From positions 1 through 37,036 of the forward strand of contig JAVWJP010000020.1 of NCBI GenBank assembly GCA_036638975.1: 37,036 nucleotides of DNA, read 5' to 3'. Position 1 is the first letter of the stretch, and each line of letters starts with the position of its first letter. The translations under genes and the position numbers were made by a program. This document shows, in pieces, positions 7,510 through 15,273 of the stretch. Source of the stretch: JAVWJP01 sp036638975 (GTDB lineage: Bacteria; Bacillota; Clostridia; Oscillospirales; Ruminococcaceae). The notes below the pieces were generated by a model that was not told the DNA's origin, did no database searches, and saw only the letters and a program-made list of their open reading frames with translations.

Positions 7510-8721
7510 TTATAGTGACTCGTGTGCGCCATTCCAAACTATGCGCTTGTAGTTTTCGGGGTCGGTGTCACCCTCGGTTGAGAACATAATGATTTTTGAG
7601 TTTTTATCGAGCTTTAAAGCCTCGCGCAAATCTTTGTATTCGTCGTTTTCCATAAGGCTTGCAACAAGACCCATGCCAACCGCGCCGCTCTCGCCGGAAA
7701 CAACCTGCGGGTCGCCCTTAACGGGTGCACCAAGCATTCTCATGCCTTTTGCCGCAACCCAATCGGGGCACGAAACAAAGAAGCTGCTGTGGTTCTTTAG
7801 TATATCCCAAGAAATTGTGTTTGGCTCGCCACAGGCAAGACCTGCCATAATAGTCTGCAAATCGCCCTCGGCAAAACGTATTTTACCGTCCTCTGCCGCT
7901 GCCGATTTATAAAGACAAGCTGCAATTTCCGCTTCCATAATAACTGTTGTAGGGCAATTGTCGGGGAACATATTTGCAAAAAAGCCCTGCACAGCACCTG
8001 CCAACGAGCCAACACCCGCCTGTACAAATATATGAGTCGGGCGTTCTACTCCTGCGGCTTTAAGCTGCTCGTAGGCCTCCATTGCCATTGTTCCGTAGCC
8101 TTCCATTATCCATGCGGGAATCTCCTCGTAGCCGTCCCATGCTGTGTCTTGCACCATAACGCCATGCTCTGTTTTGTTTGCAAGGGCATTTGCCATACGT
8201 ACACACTCGTCATAGTTTACTTCTTCTATAGTTACATCTGCGCCCTCTTTGGCAATATTGTCAAAACGGGTTTTGGTAGAGCCCTTTGGCATAAGCACGA
8301 CAGACTTCTGACCCAGCTTGTTGGCAGCCCATGCAACTCCGCGTCCATGGTTGCCGTCTGTGGCTGTAAAGAAGGTTGCCTGTCCAAACTCCTCTTTAAG
8401 CTTAGACGAAGTTAAATAATCGTATGTAATTTCCGAAACATCTCGTCCCAGCTCTTTGGCAATATACTTTGCCATAGCAAAAGAGCCGCCAAGTACTTTA
8501 AAAGCGTTAAGTCCAAATCTATACGACTCATCTTTTACAAAAAAACTGTCAACACCCAAATGCTTTGCCATACCGCTAAGACCTGCAAGCGGTGTTACTG
8601 TGTATTGCGGAAAGCTTTTGTGAAATGCACGCGCCTTTTCAACCTCGCTAAGCGCCATCACTTTAAGCTCTGCGTCGCCGGTTTTGGGCATTTTGTTTGC
8701 CACCCATTTTATTCTGTCCAT
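7510..8721 (-). CDS. dpaL: Diaminopropionate ammonia-lyase
   Basis: This 403-residue fold-type II PLP enzyme (also called YgeX) converts 2,3-diaminopropionate to pyruvate and two ammonia. The PLP lysine is Lys75 in GLNAFKVLGG, and the catalytic aspartate region is TATDGNHGRG (Asp122). Length and motifs match the E. coli enzyme. It is the first gene of the minus-strand operon, with AGGAGG before the ATG and a promoter at 8782-8809. It is divergent from the xanthine dehydrogenase gene, so the first redox enzyme and the last carbon-releasing enzyme of the pathway share one control region. Its product 2-aminoacrylate is a substrate of RidA, encoded nearby. Confidence 0.96.
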   Translation of the reverse strand: MDRIKWVANKMPKTGDAELKVMALSEVEKARAFHKSFPQYTVTPLAGLSGMAKHLGVDSFFVKDESYRFGLNAFKVLGGSFAMAKYIAKELGRDVSEITYDYLTSSKLKEEFGQATFFTATDGNHGRGVAWAANKLGQKSVVLMPKGSTKTRFDNIAKEGADVTIEEVNYDECVRMANALANKTEHGVMVQDTAWDGYEEIPAWIMEGYGTMAMEAYEQLKAAGVERPTHIFVQAGVGSLAGAVQGFFANMFPDNCPTTVIMEAEIAACLYKSAAAEDGKIRFAEGDLQTIMAGLACGEPNTISWDILKNHSSFFVSCPDWVAAKGMRMLGAPVKGDPQVVSGESGAVGMGLVASLMENDEYKDLREALKLDKNSKIIMFSTEGDTDPENYKRIVWNGAHESL

Positions 8722-8781
8722 TGGCTTTTCCTCCTACAACTCTAACGGCAGATGCCGCGTTTTTATACCTTTATTGCTTTT

Positions 8782-8809
8782 ATCATAACACAAATAAACT
8801 ATAAATCAA
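8782..8809 (-). promoter_or_regulatory. Promoter of dpaL-ygeY-ygeW-arcC
   Basis: On the minus strand TTGATT (8809-8804) and TATGAT (8787-8782) are spaced by 16 bases, about 60 bases before the dpaL start. The AT palindrome at 8817-8833 lies just upstream of the -35 box, a usual place for an activator site. Confidence 0.65.
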
Positions 8810-8816
8810 TAGTTTT

Positions 8817-8833
8817 TCTAAAAAATTTTTAGA
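8817..8833. promoter_or_regulatory. Candidate operator, AT-rich palindrome
   Basis: TCTAAAAAATTTTTAGA is an inverted repeat of eight bases per arm around one central base. The same arm, CTAAAAAAT, forms a longer perfect palindrome at 24339-24360 in the other divergent purine promoter region. Confidence 0.45.
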
Positions 8834-8881
8834 TTTGCTAAAAAAATTTTTAAAATGCCCTTGTTTTGGCAATTTGATGTC

Positions 8882-8910
8882 TTGATTTTTATTATTTAGT
8901 ATGTTAAACT
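8882..8910 (+). promoter_or_regulatory. Promoter of the xanthine dehydrogenase gene
   Basis: TTGATT (8882-8887) and TAAACT (8905-8910) are spaced by 17 bases. The leader to the ATG at 9043 would be about 125 bases. The promoter lies inside an interrupted inverted repeat, GGCAATTTGATGT and ACATCAAATATTGCC. Confidence 0.55.
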
Positions 8911-9042
8911 ATTTAATAGTAACATCAAATATTGCCGATATTTCTTAAAATCTATACAAAACGCAGCAAAGTCATACTTCGCTACATTTAGTAGAATTTA
9001 AAACTCGGCTTTAATGGCTAAAAAAAGAAACGAGGTACGGTT

Positions 9043-11598
9043 ATGTCAAAGTTTATAGTAAACGGTGAGCCCGCAGAGGCTTTAAAAGATGAAAAGCTGA
9101 TATATTTTTTACGTGACAGCCTTAACTTGACGTCGGTAAAAAACGGCTGCTCTGAGGGCGCCTGCGGAACGTGTATGGTACTGGTTGATGGCAAGGCAAC
9201 AAAAGCCTGCATCTTAACGACCGCGCGCGTGGAGGGCAAAAGCATCATCACTGCCGAAGGGCTTACAGAGCGCGAAAAAGATGTATATGGCTATGCGTTT
9301 TCACACGCAGGTGCAGTACAATGCGGTTTTTGCACGCCCGGTATGGTTATAAGTGCAAAAGCACTTTTAGATGTAAACCTTTCACCAACGAGGGCAGATG
9401 TTAAAGAAGCTATAAAAAATAACATATGCCGCTGCACGGGCTACAAAAAAATAGAAGATGCCATACTTTTAGCGGCAAGCATATTTAAAGAAAACTCCGA
9501 AGTGCCGCATCACGACTTTACCGGAATTATAGGCGAAAACCTGCACCGTGTGGACGCTGCGGCTAAAGCACTGGGTACAGCAGAATATGCCGACGACCTT
9601 TACCCCGAGGGTATGCTTTACGGCGGAGCTGTGCGCAGCGGGCACGCACGCGCTAAGGTTTTAAGCATAGATGTATCTGCCGCAAAAGCCTTAAAGGGCG
9701 TTGCTGCCGTTATGACTGCCTCCGATTTACCCGGCAACCAAAAAGTCGGACATCTTAAAAAAGACTACGATGTACTTATTCCTGAGGGCAAAATTACACA
9801 CTTCGCCGGCGATGCAATAGTACTTGTTGCAGCGGAGAGCCGCGAGGTGCTTGAAGAAGCGCGCTCGCTTGTAAAGGTCGAATACGAGGTTTTAACGCCT
9901 GTGCTTTCGCCGACAGAGGCTATGGCAGAGGGTGCACCTAAGGTACACGAGGGCGGCAACCTTTTGGCGGACGAGCATCTTAAACGCGGTGATGCCGATG
10001 CAAGAATTAAAGCCTCAAAATATGTGGTGACGACAAAATACTCAACCCCATTTACAGACCACGCATTTTTAGAGCCGGAAACTGCTGTAGCAATGCCGGA
10101 TAATGATGGTATTTTAGTGTATTGCGGCGACCAAGGCATATACCAAACAAGGCGCGAATGTGCCGAAGCACTGGGGCTGCCGGAAGAAAAAGTTCGTGTC
10201 ATTGCTAAAATGGTGGGCGGCGGCTTTGGCGGCAAAGAGGACATGAGCGTACAGCATTATGCGGCGCTTCTTGCATTTAAGTCGCAAAAGCCTGTAAAAT
10301 TTGCCCTTACACGCAAGGAGAGCATTTTGGTGCACCCAAAACGTCACCCGATGGAGATGGAATTTACAACAGCCTGCGATGAAAACGGAAAGCTTACAGC
10401 GATGAAAGCAACTATAATATCTGATACAGGCGCTTATGCTTCGCTTGGCGGACCTGTTTTGCAAAGAGCCTGCACACACGCAGCAGGACCATACAATTAT
10501 CAAGACATAGACATTGAGGGACGCGCTTACTATACAAACAACCCGCCAGCCGGTGCTTTTAGGGGCTTTGGCGTAACACAAAGCTGCTTTGCTACCGAAT
10601 GCAACTTAAACCTTCTTGCCGAAAAAGTTGGCATTTCGCCTTGGGAAATGCGCTACCGCAATGCAATTCGTCCCGGAGAAACCCTGCCAAACGGACAGAT
10701 TGCAGATGACTCCACAGCGCTTGCAGAAACTCTGGAGGCAGTAAAATCATACATGGACGAGCACCCAAAAGCGGGTATAGCCTGTGCCATAAAAAACAGC
10801 GGATTAGGCGTTGGCATACCTGACGTCGGACGCTGCCGCCTTGTTGTAGAAGATGGCAAGGTGCATATCTATTCCAGCGCTGCCTGCATAGGGCAAGGGC
10901 TTGGCACTGTTATGACACAAATGGTTTGCACAACACTAAAGCTCCCGCCTGAAAAAGTTGTCTATTGCGAACCGGACACCTCAAAAGCACCTAACTCGGG
11001 CAACACAACCGCCTCGCGCCAAACAGTGTTTACGGGCGAAGCTACACGCAGAGCATCGCTTGCCCTGCGCGACGCTTTGGGCACAGCAAGCCTTGAAAGC
11101 CTAAATGAGCAAGAATTTAAGGGCGAGTACTCGAGCGAAACAGACAAAATGGGCTCTGATAAACCGCATCCTGTAAGCCATGTTGCTTATGGCTATGCCA
11201 CCCATGTTGTAGACCTTGACGAAAACGGAAAGCTTAGCTGTGTACTTGCCGCGCACGATGTAGGTGCAGCCATAAACCCGGTGAACGTAGAGGGACAAAT
11301 TGAGGGCGGTGTTGTAATGAGCCTTGGCTATGCCCTTACCGAGGATTTTCCGCTTAAAGAAGGCGTTCCGACAGCAAAATTTGGCACACTTGGGCTTTTT
11401 AAGGCAACACAGGTGCCCCCGATTAAAGCAATAATTGTAGAAAAAAGCAAAGAAAAATTGGCTTACGGTGCAAAGGGTATAGGCGAAATATGCTCTATTC
11501 CCACGCCTCCTGCCGTACAGCTTGCCTATTATAATTATGATGGAAATTTTCGTACAAAGCTTCCGCTTGAAAACACACCGTACAGCAGAAAAAAATAA
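9043..11598 (+). CDS. xdhD: Xanthine dehydrogenase, fused Fe-S and molybdenum domains, selenium-dependent type
   Basis: This 851-residue protein joins a [2Fe-2S] domain (Cys36, 41, 44, 56 and the second cluster Cys94, 97, 129, 131) to a molybdopterin-binding catalytic domain. The catalytic domain shows VGGGFGGKED (391-400), AFRGFG (505-510), a GQG loop and the C-terminal catalytic glutamate in KGIGEICS (about 815). The size and two-domain build match the selenium-dependent xanthine dehydrogenase family, which is used for purine hydroxylation in anaerobes. The FAD domain of classical enzymes is absent and no FAD subunit gene adjoins, so electrons must go to another protein, perhaps YgfK. Selenium dependence is inferred from family resemblance. 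No in-frame stop codon is involved, because the selenium sits on the cofactor. Confidence 0.92.
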   Translation: MSKFIVNGEPAEALKDEKLIYFLRDSLNLTSVKNGCSEGACGTCMVLVDGKATKACILTTARVEGKSIITAEGLTEREKDVYGYAFSHAGAVQCGFCTPGMVISAKALLDVNLSPTRADVKEAIKNNICRCTGYKKIEDAILLAASIFKENSEVPHHDFTGIIGENLHRVDAAAKALGTAEYADDLYPEGMLYGGAVRSGHARAKVLSIDVSAAKALKGVAAVMTASDLPGNQKVGHLKKDYDVLIPEGKITHFAGDAIVLVAAESREVLEEARSLVKVEYEVLTPVLSPTEAMAEGAPKVHEGGNLLADEHLKRGDADARIKASKYVVTTKYSTPFTDHAFLEPETAVAMPDNDGILVYCGDQGIYQTRRECAEALGLPEEKVRVIAKMVGGGFGGKEDMSVQHYAALLAFKSQKPVKFALTRKESILVHPKRHPMEMEFTTACDENGKLTAMKATIISDTGAYASLGGPVLQRACTHAAGPYNYQDIDIEGRAYYTNNPPAGAFRGFGVTQSCFATECNLNLLAEKVGISPWEMRYRNAIRPGETLPNGQIADDSTALAETLEAVKSYMDEHPKAGIACAIKNSGLGVGIPDVGRCRLVVEDGKVHIYSSAACIGQGLGTVMTQMVCTTLKLPPEKVVYCEPDTSKAPNSGNTTASRQTVFTGEATRRASLALRDALGTASLESLNEQEFKGEYSSETDKMGSDKPHPVSHVAYGYATHVVDLDENGKLSCVLAAHDVGAAINPVNVEGQIEGGVVMSLGYALTEDFPLKEGVPTAKFGTLGLFKATQVPPIKAIIVEKSKEKLAYGAKGIGEICSIPTPPAVQLAYYNYDGNFRTKLPLENTPYSRKK

Positions 11599-11614
11599 TA
11601 TTACCTTAAAACAC

Positions 11615-11649
11615 GCGACACCGCAGGCTGAGCAGGCTTGCGGTGTCGC
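11615..11649 (+). terminator. Hairpin after xdhD, possible terminator
   Basis: GCGACACCGCA (11615-11625) pairs perfectly with TGCGGTGTCGC (11639-11649). The downstream sequence is TAAAAGC rather than a run of T, so termination would be weak or the hairpin may protect the 3' end of the mRNA. Confidence 0.45.
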
Positions 11650-11698
11650 TAAAAGCTATAGGTTAAACGTAACAATTTGAATTTATTACTTCTATAAT

Positions 11699-11726
11699 AT
11701 GATTTACCTAAAAAATGTGTTATAAT
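11699..11726 (+). promoter_or_regulatory. Weak promoter candidate for pyrB-pyrI-ridA
   Basis: A perfect TATAAT (11721-11726) lies 42 bases before the pyrB ATG, but the -35 box at 16-base spacing (ATGATT, 11699-11704) is poor. The spacer contains CTAAAAAAT (11708-11716), the same arm found in the palindromes at the two divergent purine promoters. A weak -35 next to such a half-site would fit activation. Confidence 0.4.
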
Positions 11727-11767
11727 AATTAGCGGATATACCACATAAAATTACACGGAGGTAACAT

Positions 11768-12697
11768 ATGAAGCACATTATAGACCCGCTTGATTTAACC
11801 GTGGACGAAATAACCGAGCTTTTAAACATGGCAGATGATATTGCGGCAAACCCGCAAAAATACGCTGAGGTTTGTCACCACAAAAAACTGGCTACACTTT
11901 TTTACGAGCCCAGCACACGCACTCGCCTTAGCTTTGAGGCAGCAATGCTGAACCTAGGCGGCAGTGTACTTGGTTTTTCGTCGGCAGATTCCTCATCGGC
12001 ATCAAAGGGAGAAAGCGTTGCGGATACCATACGAGTAATCTCTTGTTATGCCGATATCTGCGCCATGCGGCACCCGAAAGAGGGTGCGCCTAAGGTTGCC
12101 TCGCAATACTCCGGCATACCCGTAATAAACGCGGGCGACGGTGGACACCAGCACCCAACGCAGACATTGACCGACCTTTTAACCATACGCTCTTTAAAAG
12201 GCAGACTGGATAATTTAACCATAGGGCTTTGCGGAGATTTAAAATTCGGGCGCACTGTGCACTCGCTCATAAAATCATTGGCGCGCTACAGCGGAATACA
12301 TTTTGTACTGATAGCCCCTGAGGAGCTGCGTATCCCTGATTATATCCGTGACGGAGTTTTAAAGGCAGGAAATATCCCATTTACAGAGGTTTTAAAAATG
12401 GAGGAAGTCATGCCTGAGCTTGATATTCTTTATATGACGCGTGTTCAGCGCGAGCGCTTTTTTAACGAAGAAGACTACGTTCGATTAAAAGACAGCTTCA
12501 TTTTAGACACTCAAAAGATGAACCTCGCCCGCAAGGATATGTACGTCCTGCACCCGCTACCGCGTGTAAATGAGATATCGCCCGAGGTTGACAGCGACCC
12601 GCGTGCGGCCTACTTTAAACAGGCGCAATATGGGGTTTATGTTAGAATGGCGCTTATCGTAAAGCTTTTAGGTTTGGAGGTTAAAGATAATGCTTAA
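11768..12697 (+). CDS. pyrB: Aspartate carbamoyltransferase catalytic subunit
   Basis: This 309-residue protein transfers the carbamoyl group of carbamoyl phosphate to aspartate, the committed step of pyrimidine synthesis. It has the full set of motifs: STRTR (49-53), HPTQ (129-132), RVQRERF and HPLPRVNEI. Length is normal. The ATG follows GGAGGTAAC. It overlaps pyrI by eight bases, and the two products are expected to form the PyrB6-PyrI6 holoenzyme. No other pyrimidine genes are nearby. It is the second carbamoyltransferase in this window, so it draws on the same carbamoyl phosphate pool that YgeW and ArcC handle. Confidence 0.96.
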   Translation: MKHIIDPLDLTVDEITELLNMADDIAANPQKYAEVCHHKKLATLFYEPSTRTRLSFEAAMLNLGGSVLGFSSADSSSASKGESVADTIRVISCYADICAMRHPKEGAPKVASQYSGIPVINAGDGGHQHPTQTLTDLLTIRSLKGRLDNLTIGLCGDLKFGRTVHSLIKSLARYSGIHFVLIAPEELRIPDYIRDGVLKAGNIPFTEVLKMEEVMPELDILYMTRVQRERFFNEEDYVRLKDSFILDTQKMNLARKDMYVLHPLPRVNEISPEVDSDPRAAYFKQAQYGVYVRMALIVKLLGLEVKDNA

Positions 12698-13115
12698 TGT
12701 TGACAGCCTTAATAAAGGCGTGGTTATAGACCATATTTGTGCCGGAAAAGCAATGGACATTTACAAATATCTTAACTTGGACAGGCTTGATTGCAGTGTA
12801 GCCATTATCAAAAATGCGAAAAGCCGCAAAATGGGGCGCAAGGATATCATCAAAATTGACGATAATATTGACATAAACCTAGATGTTTTAGGCTTTATGG
12901 ACCCAAATATTACGGTAAATATTATAAACGAGGGCGGGCTTATAGAAAAAAAGAAGCTGAGCTTACCTACACAGGTAACTAACGTTATAAAATGCAAAAA
13001 CCCTCGTTGTATCACATCTATAGAGCAAGGGCTTAACCATTGTTTTAAACTTTCGGACGCTGAAAACGGTGTTTACCGTTGCATTTATTGCGAACAAGAG
13101 TTTCAAAATAAATAA
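12690..13115 (+). CDS. pyrI: Aspartate carbamoyltransferase regulatory subunit
   Basis: This 141-residue protein has the PyrI layout: an N-terminal nucleotide-binding domain and a C-terminal zinc domain with four cysteines (Cys102, 107, 131, 134). The zinc domain contacts PyrB, and the N-terminal domain senses CTP and ATP in the well-studied enzymes. The start overlaps the end of pyrB, with the ribosome binding site GGAGG inside pyrB. Conservation of the zinc ligands suggests it is functional. ridA follows 19 bases later. Confidence 0.95.
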   Translation: MLNVDSLNKGVVIDHICAGKAMDIYKYLNLDRLDCSVAIIKNAKSRKMGRKDIIKIDDNIDINLDVLGFMDPNITVNIINEGGLIEKKKLSLPTQVTNVIKCKNPRCITSIEQGLNHCFKLSDAENGVYRCIYCEQEFQNK

Positions 13116-13134
13116 AAAACAGGAGGCAAAAAAT

Positions 13135-13512
13135 ATGTCAAACAAAGTAATAGCAGCACAAAACGCACCCGCAGCGGTCGGTCCATATTCCCATGCAATT
13201 TTAGCGGGTAACACACTTTACACCTCGGGACAAATGGGGCTGGACCCTGCAACAGGTACATTGCCGGAGGGCGTAGCGGCACAGGCAGAGCAGGCGCTTA
13301 AAAACCTTGGAGAAGTGCTTTCGGCTGCAAACATGGGCTTTGGCGACGTAACAAAAACCACCGTGTTTTTGGCAAACATGGGCGATTTTGCAACAATAAA
13401 CGCAATTTATGCTAACTTTTTTACAGGCAATTGCCCTGCAAGGTCTTGCGTGCAGGCAGCCGCACTTCCAAAGGGCGCTTTGTTCGAGATTGAAGCAATA
13501 GCAGTAAAATAA
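13135..13512 (+). CDS. ridA: RidA family 2-iminopropanoate deaminase
   Basis: This 125-residue protein has the RidA/YjgF/UK114 signature, including GPYSHAI near the start, the catalytic Arg103 in PARSCVQ and the C-terminal EIEAIA. RidA hydrolyses reactive enamines and imines made by PLP enzymes, such as 2-aminoacrylate, to ketoacid and ammonia. The ATG at 13135 is chosen because AGGAGG sits nine bases upstream; an upstream in-frame extension to 13069 lies inside pyrI and has no family match. It is the last gene of pyrB-pyrI-ridA. Its presence near dpaL is meaningful, because DpaL releases 2-aminoacrylate. Confidence 0.95.
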   Translation: MSNKVIAAQNAPAAVGPYSHAILAGNTLYTSGQMGLDPATGTLPEGVAAQAEQALKNLGEVLSAANMGFGDVTKTTVFLANMGDFATINAIYANFFTGNCPARSCVQAAALPKGALFEIEAIAVK

Positions 13513-13561
13513 TGATAATTGAGTGTTTAAATAGGTAAAATTATTGCAGCTACACAAAACT

Positions 13562-13606
13562 GCCCCCGCAATGAGCTTTTTCAGTTCATTGCGGGGGCGC
13601 TTTTAT
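13562..13606 (+). terminator. Terminator after ridA
   Basis: GCCCCCGCAATGA (13562-13574) pairs with TCATTGCGGGGGC (13586-13598), followed by GCTTTTA. It ends the pyrB-pyrI-ridA transcript and lies between convergent genes. Confidence 0.85.
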
Positions 13607-14211
13607 CTTGCTTTTGAGGTTCCGTGTTCGCGCAGGTACGTCGCATCTATATCTGACATATGAAGCTTAACAGCCATTGGGTATTTGTCGTACGCCTGGC
13701 TTATAGCATACCCGCCCGACTTTGCAGTGTCATCAAAGCCGCCCATGTGCCAGCGCACAGCCATTGCCTCGGCAGTACTAAGACGCATAAAACGCTCGAT
13801 AAGAAACACGCTTTTTTCTCCGTGACCATACGGGAAAATATCATCTATAGTGTAATAGGCAGCTTTTTCCCACTGGTTGGTTTTTTCGTTTTTAACATTT
13901 CGAGTTGCAACCTTGTAAAATTGAGCCTTGCATAAATCGTGTAAAAGCGCACATATAGCAAAGCTTTCGGCATTGTCCTCACCCTCTGTAAAGTGCTTTT
14001 CCATCATAACCTCATACACATTTACGCTGTGCTGCACAAGCCCGCCTTCGCAGGCGCAGTGGAATTTTGTACTGGCAGGTGCAGTAAAAAAATCGGTTTT
14101 AAGCAGCCACTCTAAAAGCTTTTCGCTGCCCTCGCGTTTAATATTCTGCCTGTAATAGTCTAAAAACTTTTCTTTATAATTTATAATCTCCGCAGATTCT
14201 GTAGTTTCCAT
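13603..14211 (-). CDS. HD-domain phosphohydrolase-like protein
   Basis: This 202-residue soluble protein has an HD motif, CALLHDLCKAQ, in the middle and a second histidine (RWHMGG) before a conserved C-terminal SDIDATYLRE. This is the layout of small HD-superfamily metal-dependent phosphohydrolases that are often annotated only as HD-domain proteins in clostridia. The substrate is unknown. The N-terminal third is helical, with a segment FHCACEGGLVQHSVNVYEVM that contributes a further metal histidine. The start follows GGGGCGG. It is convergent with ridA and stands alone, with secF downstream in the opposite sense of transcriptional flow. It looks like a housekeeping gene. Confidence 0.85.
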   Translation of the reverse strand: METTESAEIINYKEKFLDYYRQNIKREGSEKLLEWLLKTDFFTAPASTKFHCACEGGLVQHSVNVYEVMMEKHFTEGEDNAESFAICALLHDLCKAQFYKVATRNVKNEKTNQWEKAAYYTIDDIFPYGHGEKSVFLIERFMRLSTAEAMAVRWHMGGFDDTAKSGGYAISQAYDKYPMAVKLHMSDIDATYLREHGTSKAR

Positions 14212-14279
14212 TGTACCGCCCCTTAAAATATTATATATTCTCTAAATTATTTACCTTGCTACACAGCACTTTAAAAACT

Positions 14280-14306
14280 AAGAGCCGACGTAAAACATCG
14301 GCTCTT
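14280..14306 (-). terminator. Terminator of secD-secF
   Basis: AAGAGCCGA (14280-14288) pairs with TCGGCTCTT (14298-14306). On the minus strand it is followed by AGTTTTTAAAG. It begins about 20 bases after the secF stop codon. Confidence 0.75.
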
Positions 14307-14328
14307 GCTTTAAAGCGCACACAGGCTA

Positions 14329-15273
14329 TTATTTCTTCTTTTTGCTGCTTTTTGCAGGTGCATTTTTATTTGCGACGTATTCCTGCCATGTTGTCCATAA
14401 TGCCGGTGCTATACATACCGACGAATACAAGCCCGAAATCATACCCATTGTAAGAGGGAAAGCAAATGACAGGATAGAATCGAGATTATAAACCTTGCCG
14501 ACTATGCAAACTATAGCCATAGCAGATATAGTAGCCACACTTGTCATAACAGTACGCCCCATTGACTGGTTTACACTTGTTGTAACAAGCTCTGCAAGCG
14601 GAACTGTCTTGCCCAAAATGCCTTTGTTTTCGCGTATTCTGTCGTAAATTACTATTGTTGCATTAAGCGAATAACCTATAATAGTTATAACTACAGCTAT
14701 GAAGTTTTCGTTAAGCGGAATGCGGCAAATAATGAATGTAGCATAAACCACAATAGAATCGTGGAGAAGTGCCAGCATACACATAACACCCGCCGACCAA
14801 CCGCCTATCTTGCGGAACCTGATAGCTATATAAATTATCATAAGAATTGATGAAAGCACAAGTGCAACAAGGCACTTTGCAAAAAACTCTTTGCCTATGG
14901 TTGGGTCTACATTGTTAATTTGCAGTATATTTATGTTTTGCTGCGGGTATTCCGCCTGCAAGGCATTTGTAAGCTGCTGCTGTTTTTCTGACGAAAGGCT
15001 TTTTGAAGCTGTAAGCGAAACCACCATATTTGTATTGCCTGTAGTAACGTCCTTAGCCTCTTGCACAGTGACATTATCGCCTATTGTTTTTTCTATAAAG
15101 GACTGTGCCGTCGATTTGTCAATTTCTCCGGTATGGGAGTAAGTGATGATAGAACCGCCCTTAAACTGAATATCAAGCTGTATACCAAAAACAAAGGTCG
15201 AAAGTATAGCACACGCCATAATGACTATGGAGATTGTAAAGAATATCTTGCGTTTACCACAAAAATCTATCAT
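14329..15273 (-). CDS. secF: Protein translocase subunit SecF
   Basis: This protein of about 314 residues has the SecF build: an N-terminal membrane segment (KIFFTISIVIMACAIL), a large extracytoplasmic domain with FKGGSIITY, and five further membrane segments near the C-terminus, then a lysine-rich tail. With SecD it uses the proton gradient to complete export through SecYEG. The start is placed at the ATG at 15273, because GGAGGTG precedes it at eight bases and it overlaps the secD stop as ATGA. A frame extension to 15297 lacks such support. The two genes are translationally coupled. Confidence 0.95.
   Translation of the reverse strand: MIDFCGKRKIFFTISIVIMACAILSTFVFGIQLDIQFKGGSIITYSHTGEIDKSTAQSFIEKTIGDNVTVQEAKDVTTGNTNMVVSLTASKSLSSEKQQQLTNALQAEYPQQNINILQINNVDPTIGKEFFAKCLVALVLSSILMIIYIAIRFRKIGGWSAGVMCMLALLHDSIVVYATFIICRIPLNENFIAVVITIIGYSLNATIVIYDRIRENKGILGKTVPLAELVTTSVNQSMGRTVMTSVATISAMAIVCIVGKVYNLDSILSFAFPLTMGMISGLYSSVCIAPALWTTWQEYVANKNAPAKSSKKKK

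Larger units (their letters stand above)
8722..9042. promoter_or_regulatory. Divergent control region between dpaL and xdhD
   Basis: This 321-base AT-rich stretch has no gene. It holds two outward promoters (8782-8809 on minus, 8882-8910 on plus), a near-perfect AT palindrome TCTAAAAAATTTTTAGA at 8817-8833 with a related partial copy at about 8839-8853, and an inverted repeat (8868-8880 with 8922-8936) that brackets the plus-strand promoter. CTACATTTAGTAG at 8984-8996 also occurs inside the hairpin loop near 664-676. Confidence 0.7.

Noticed and set aside
9043..11598. Selenocysteine codon in the dehydrogenase or in ygfK
   Set aside because: Both frames are open without an internal TGA and all expected cysteines are encoded as Cys. 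Selenium in this family is on the molybdenum cofactor.
13069..13134. Upstream extension of ridA by 22 residues
   Set aside because: It lies inside pyrI, has no ribosome binding site and no family counterpart. The ATG at 13135 has AGGAGG at proper spacing.
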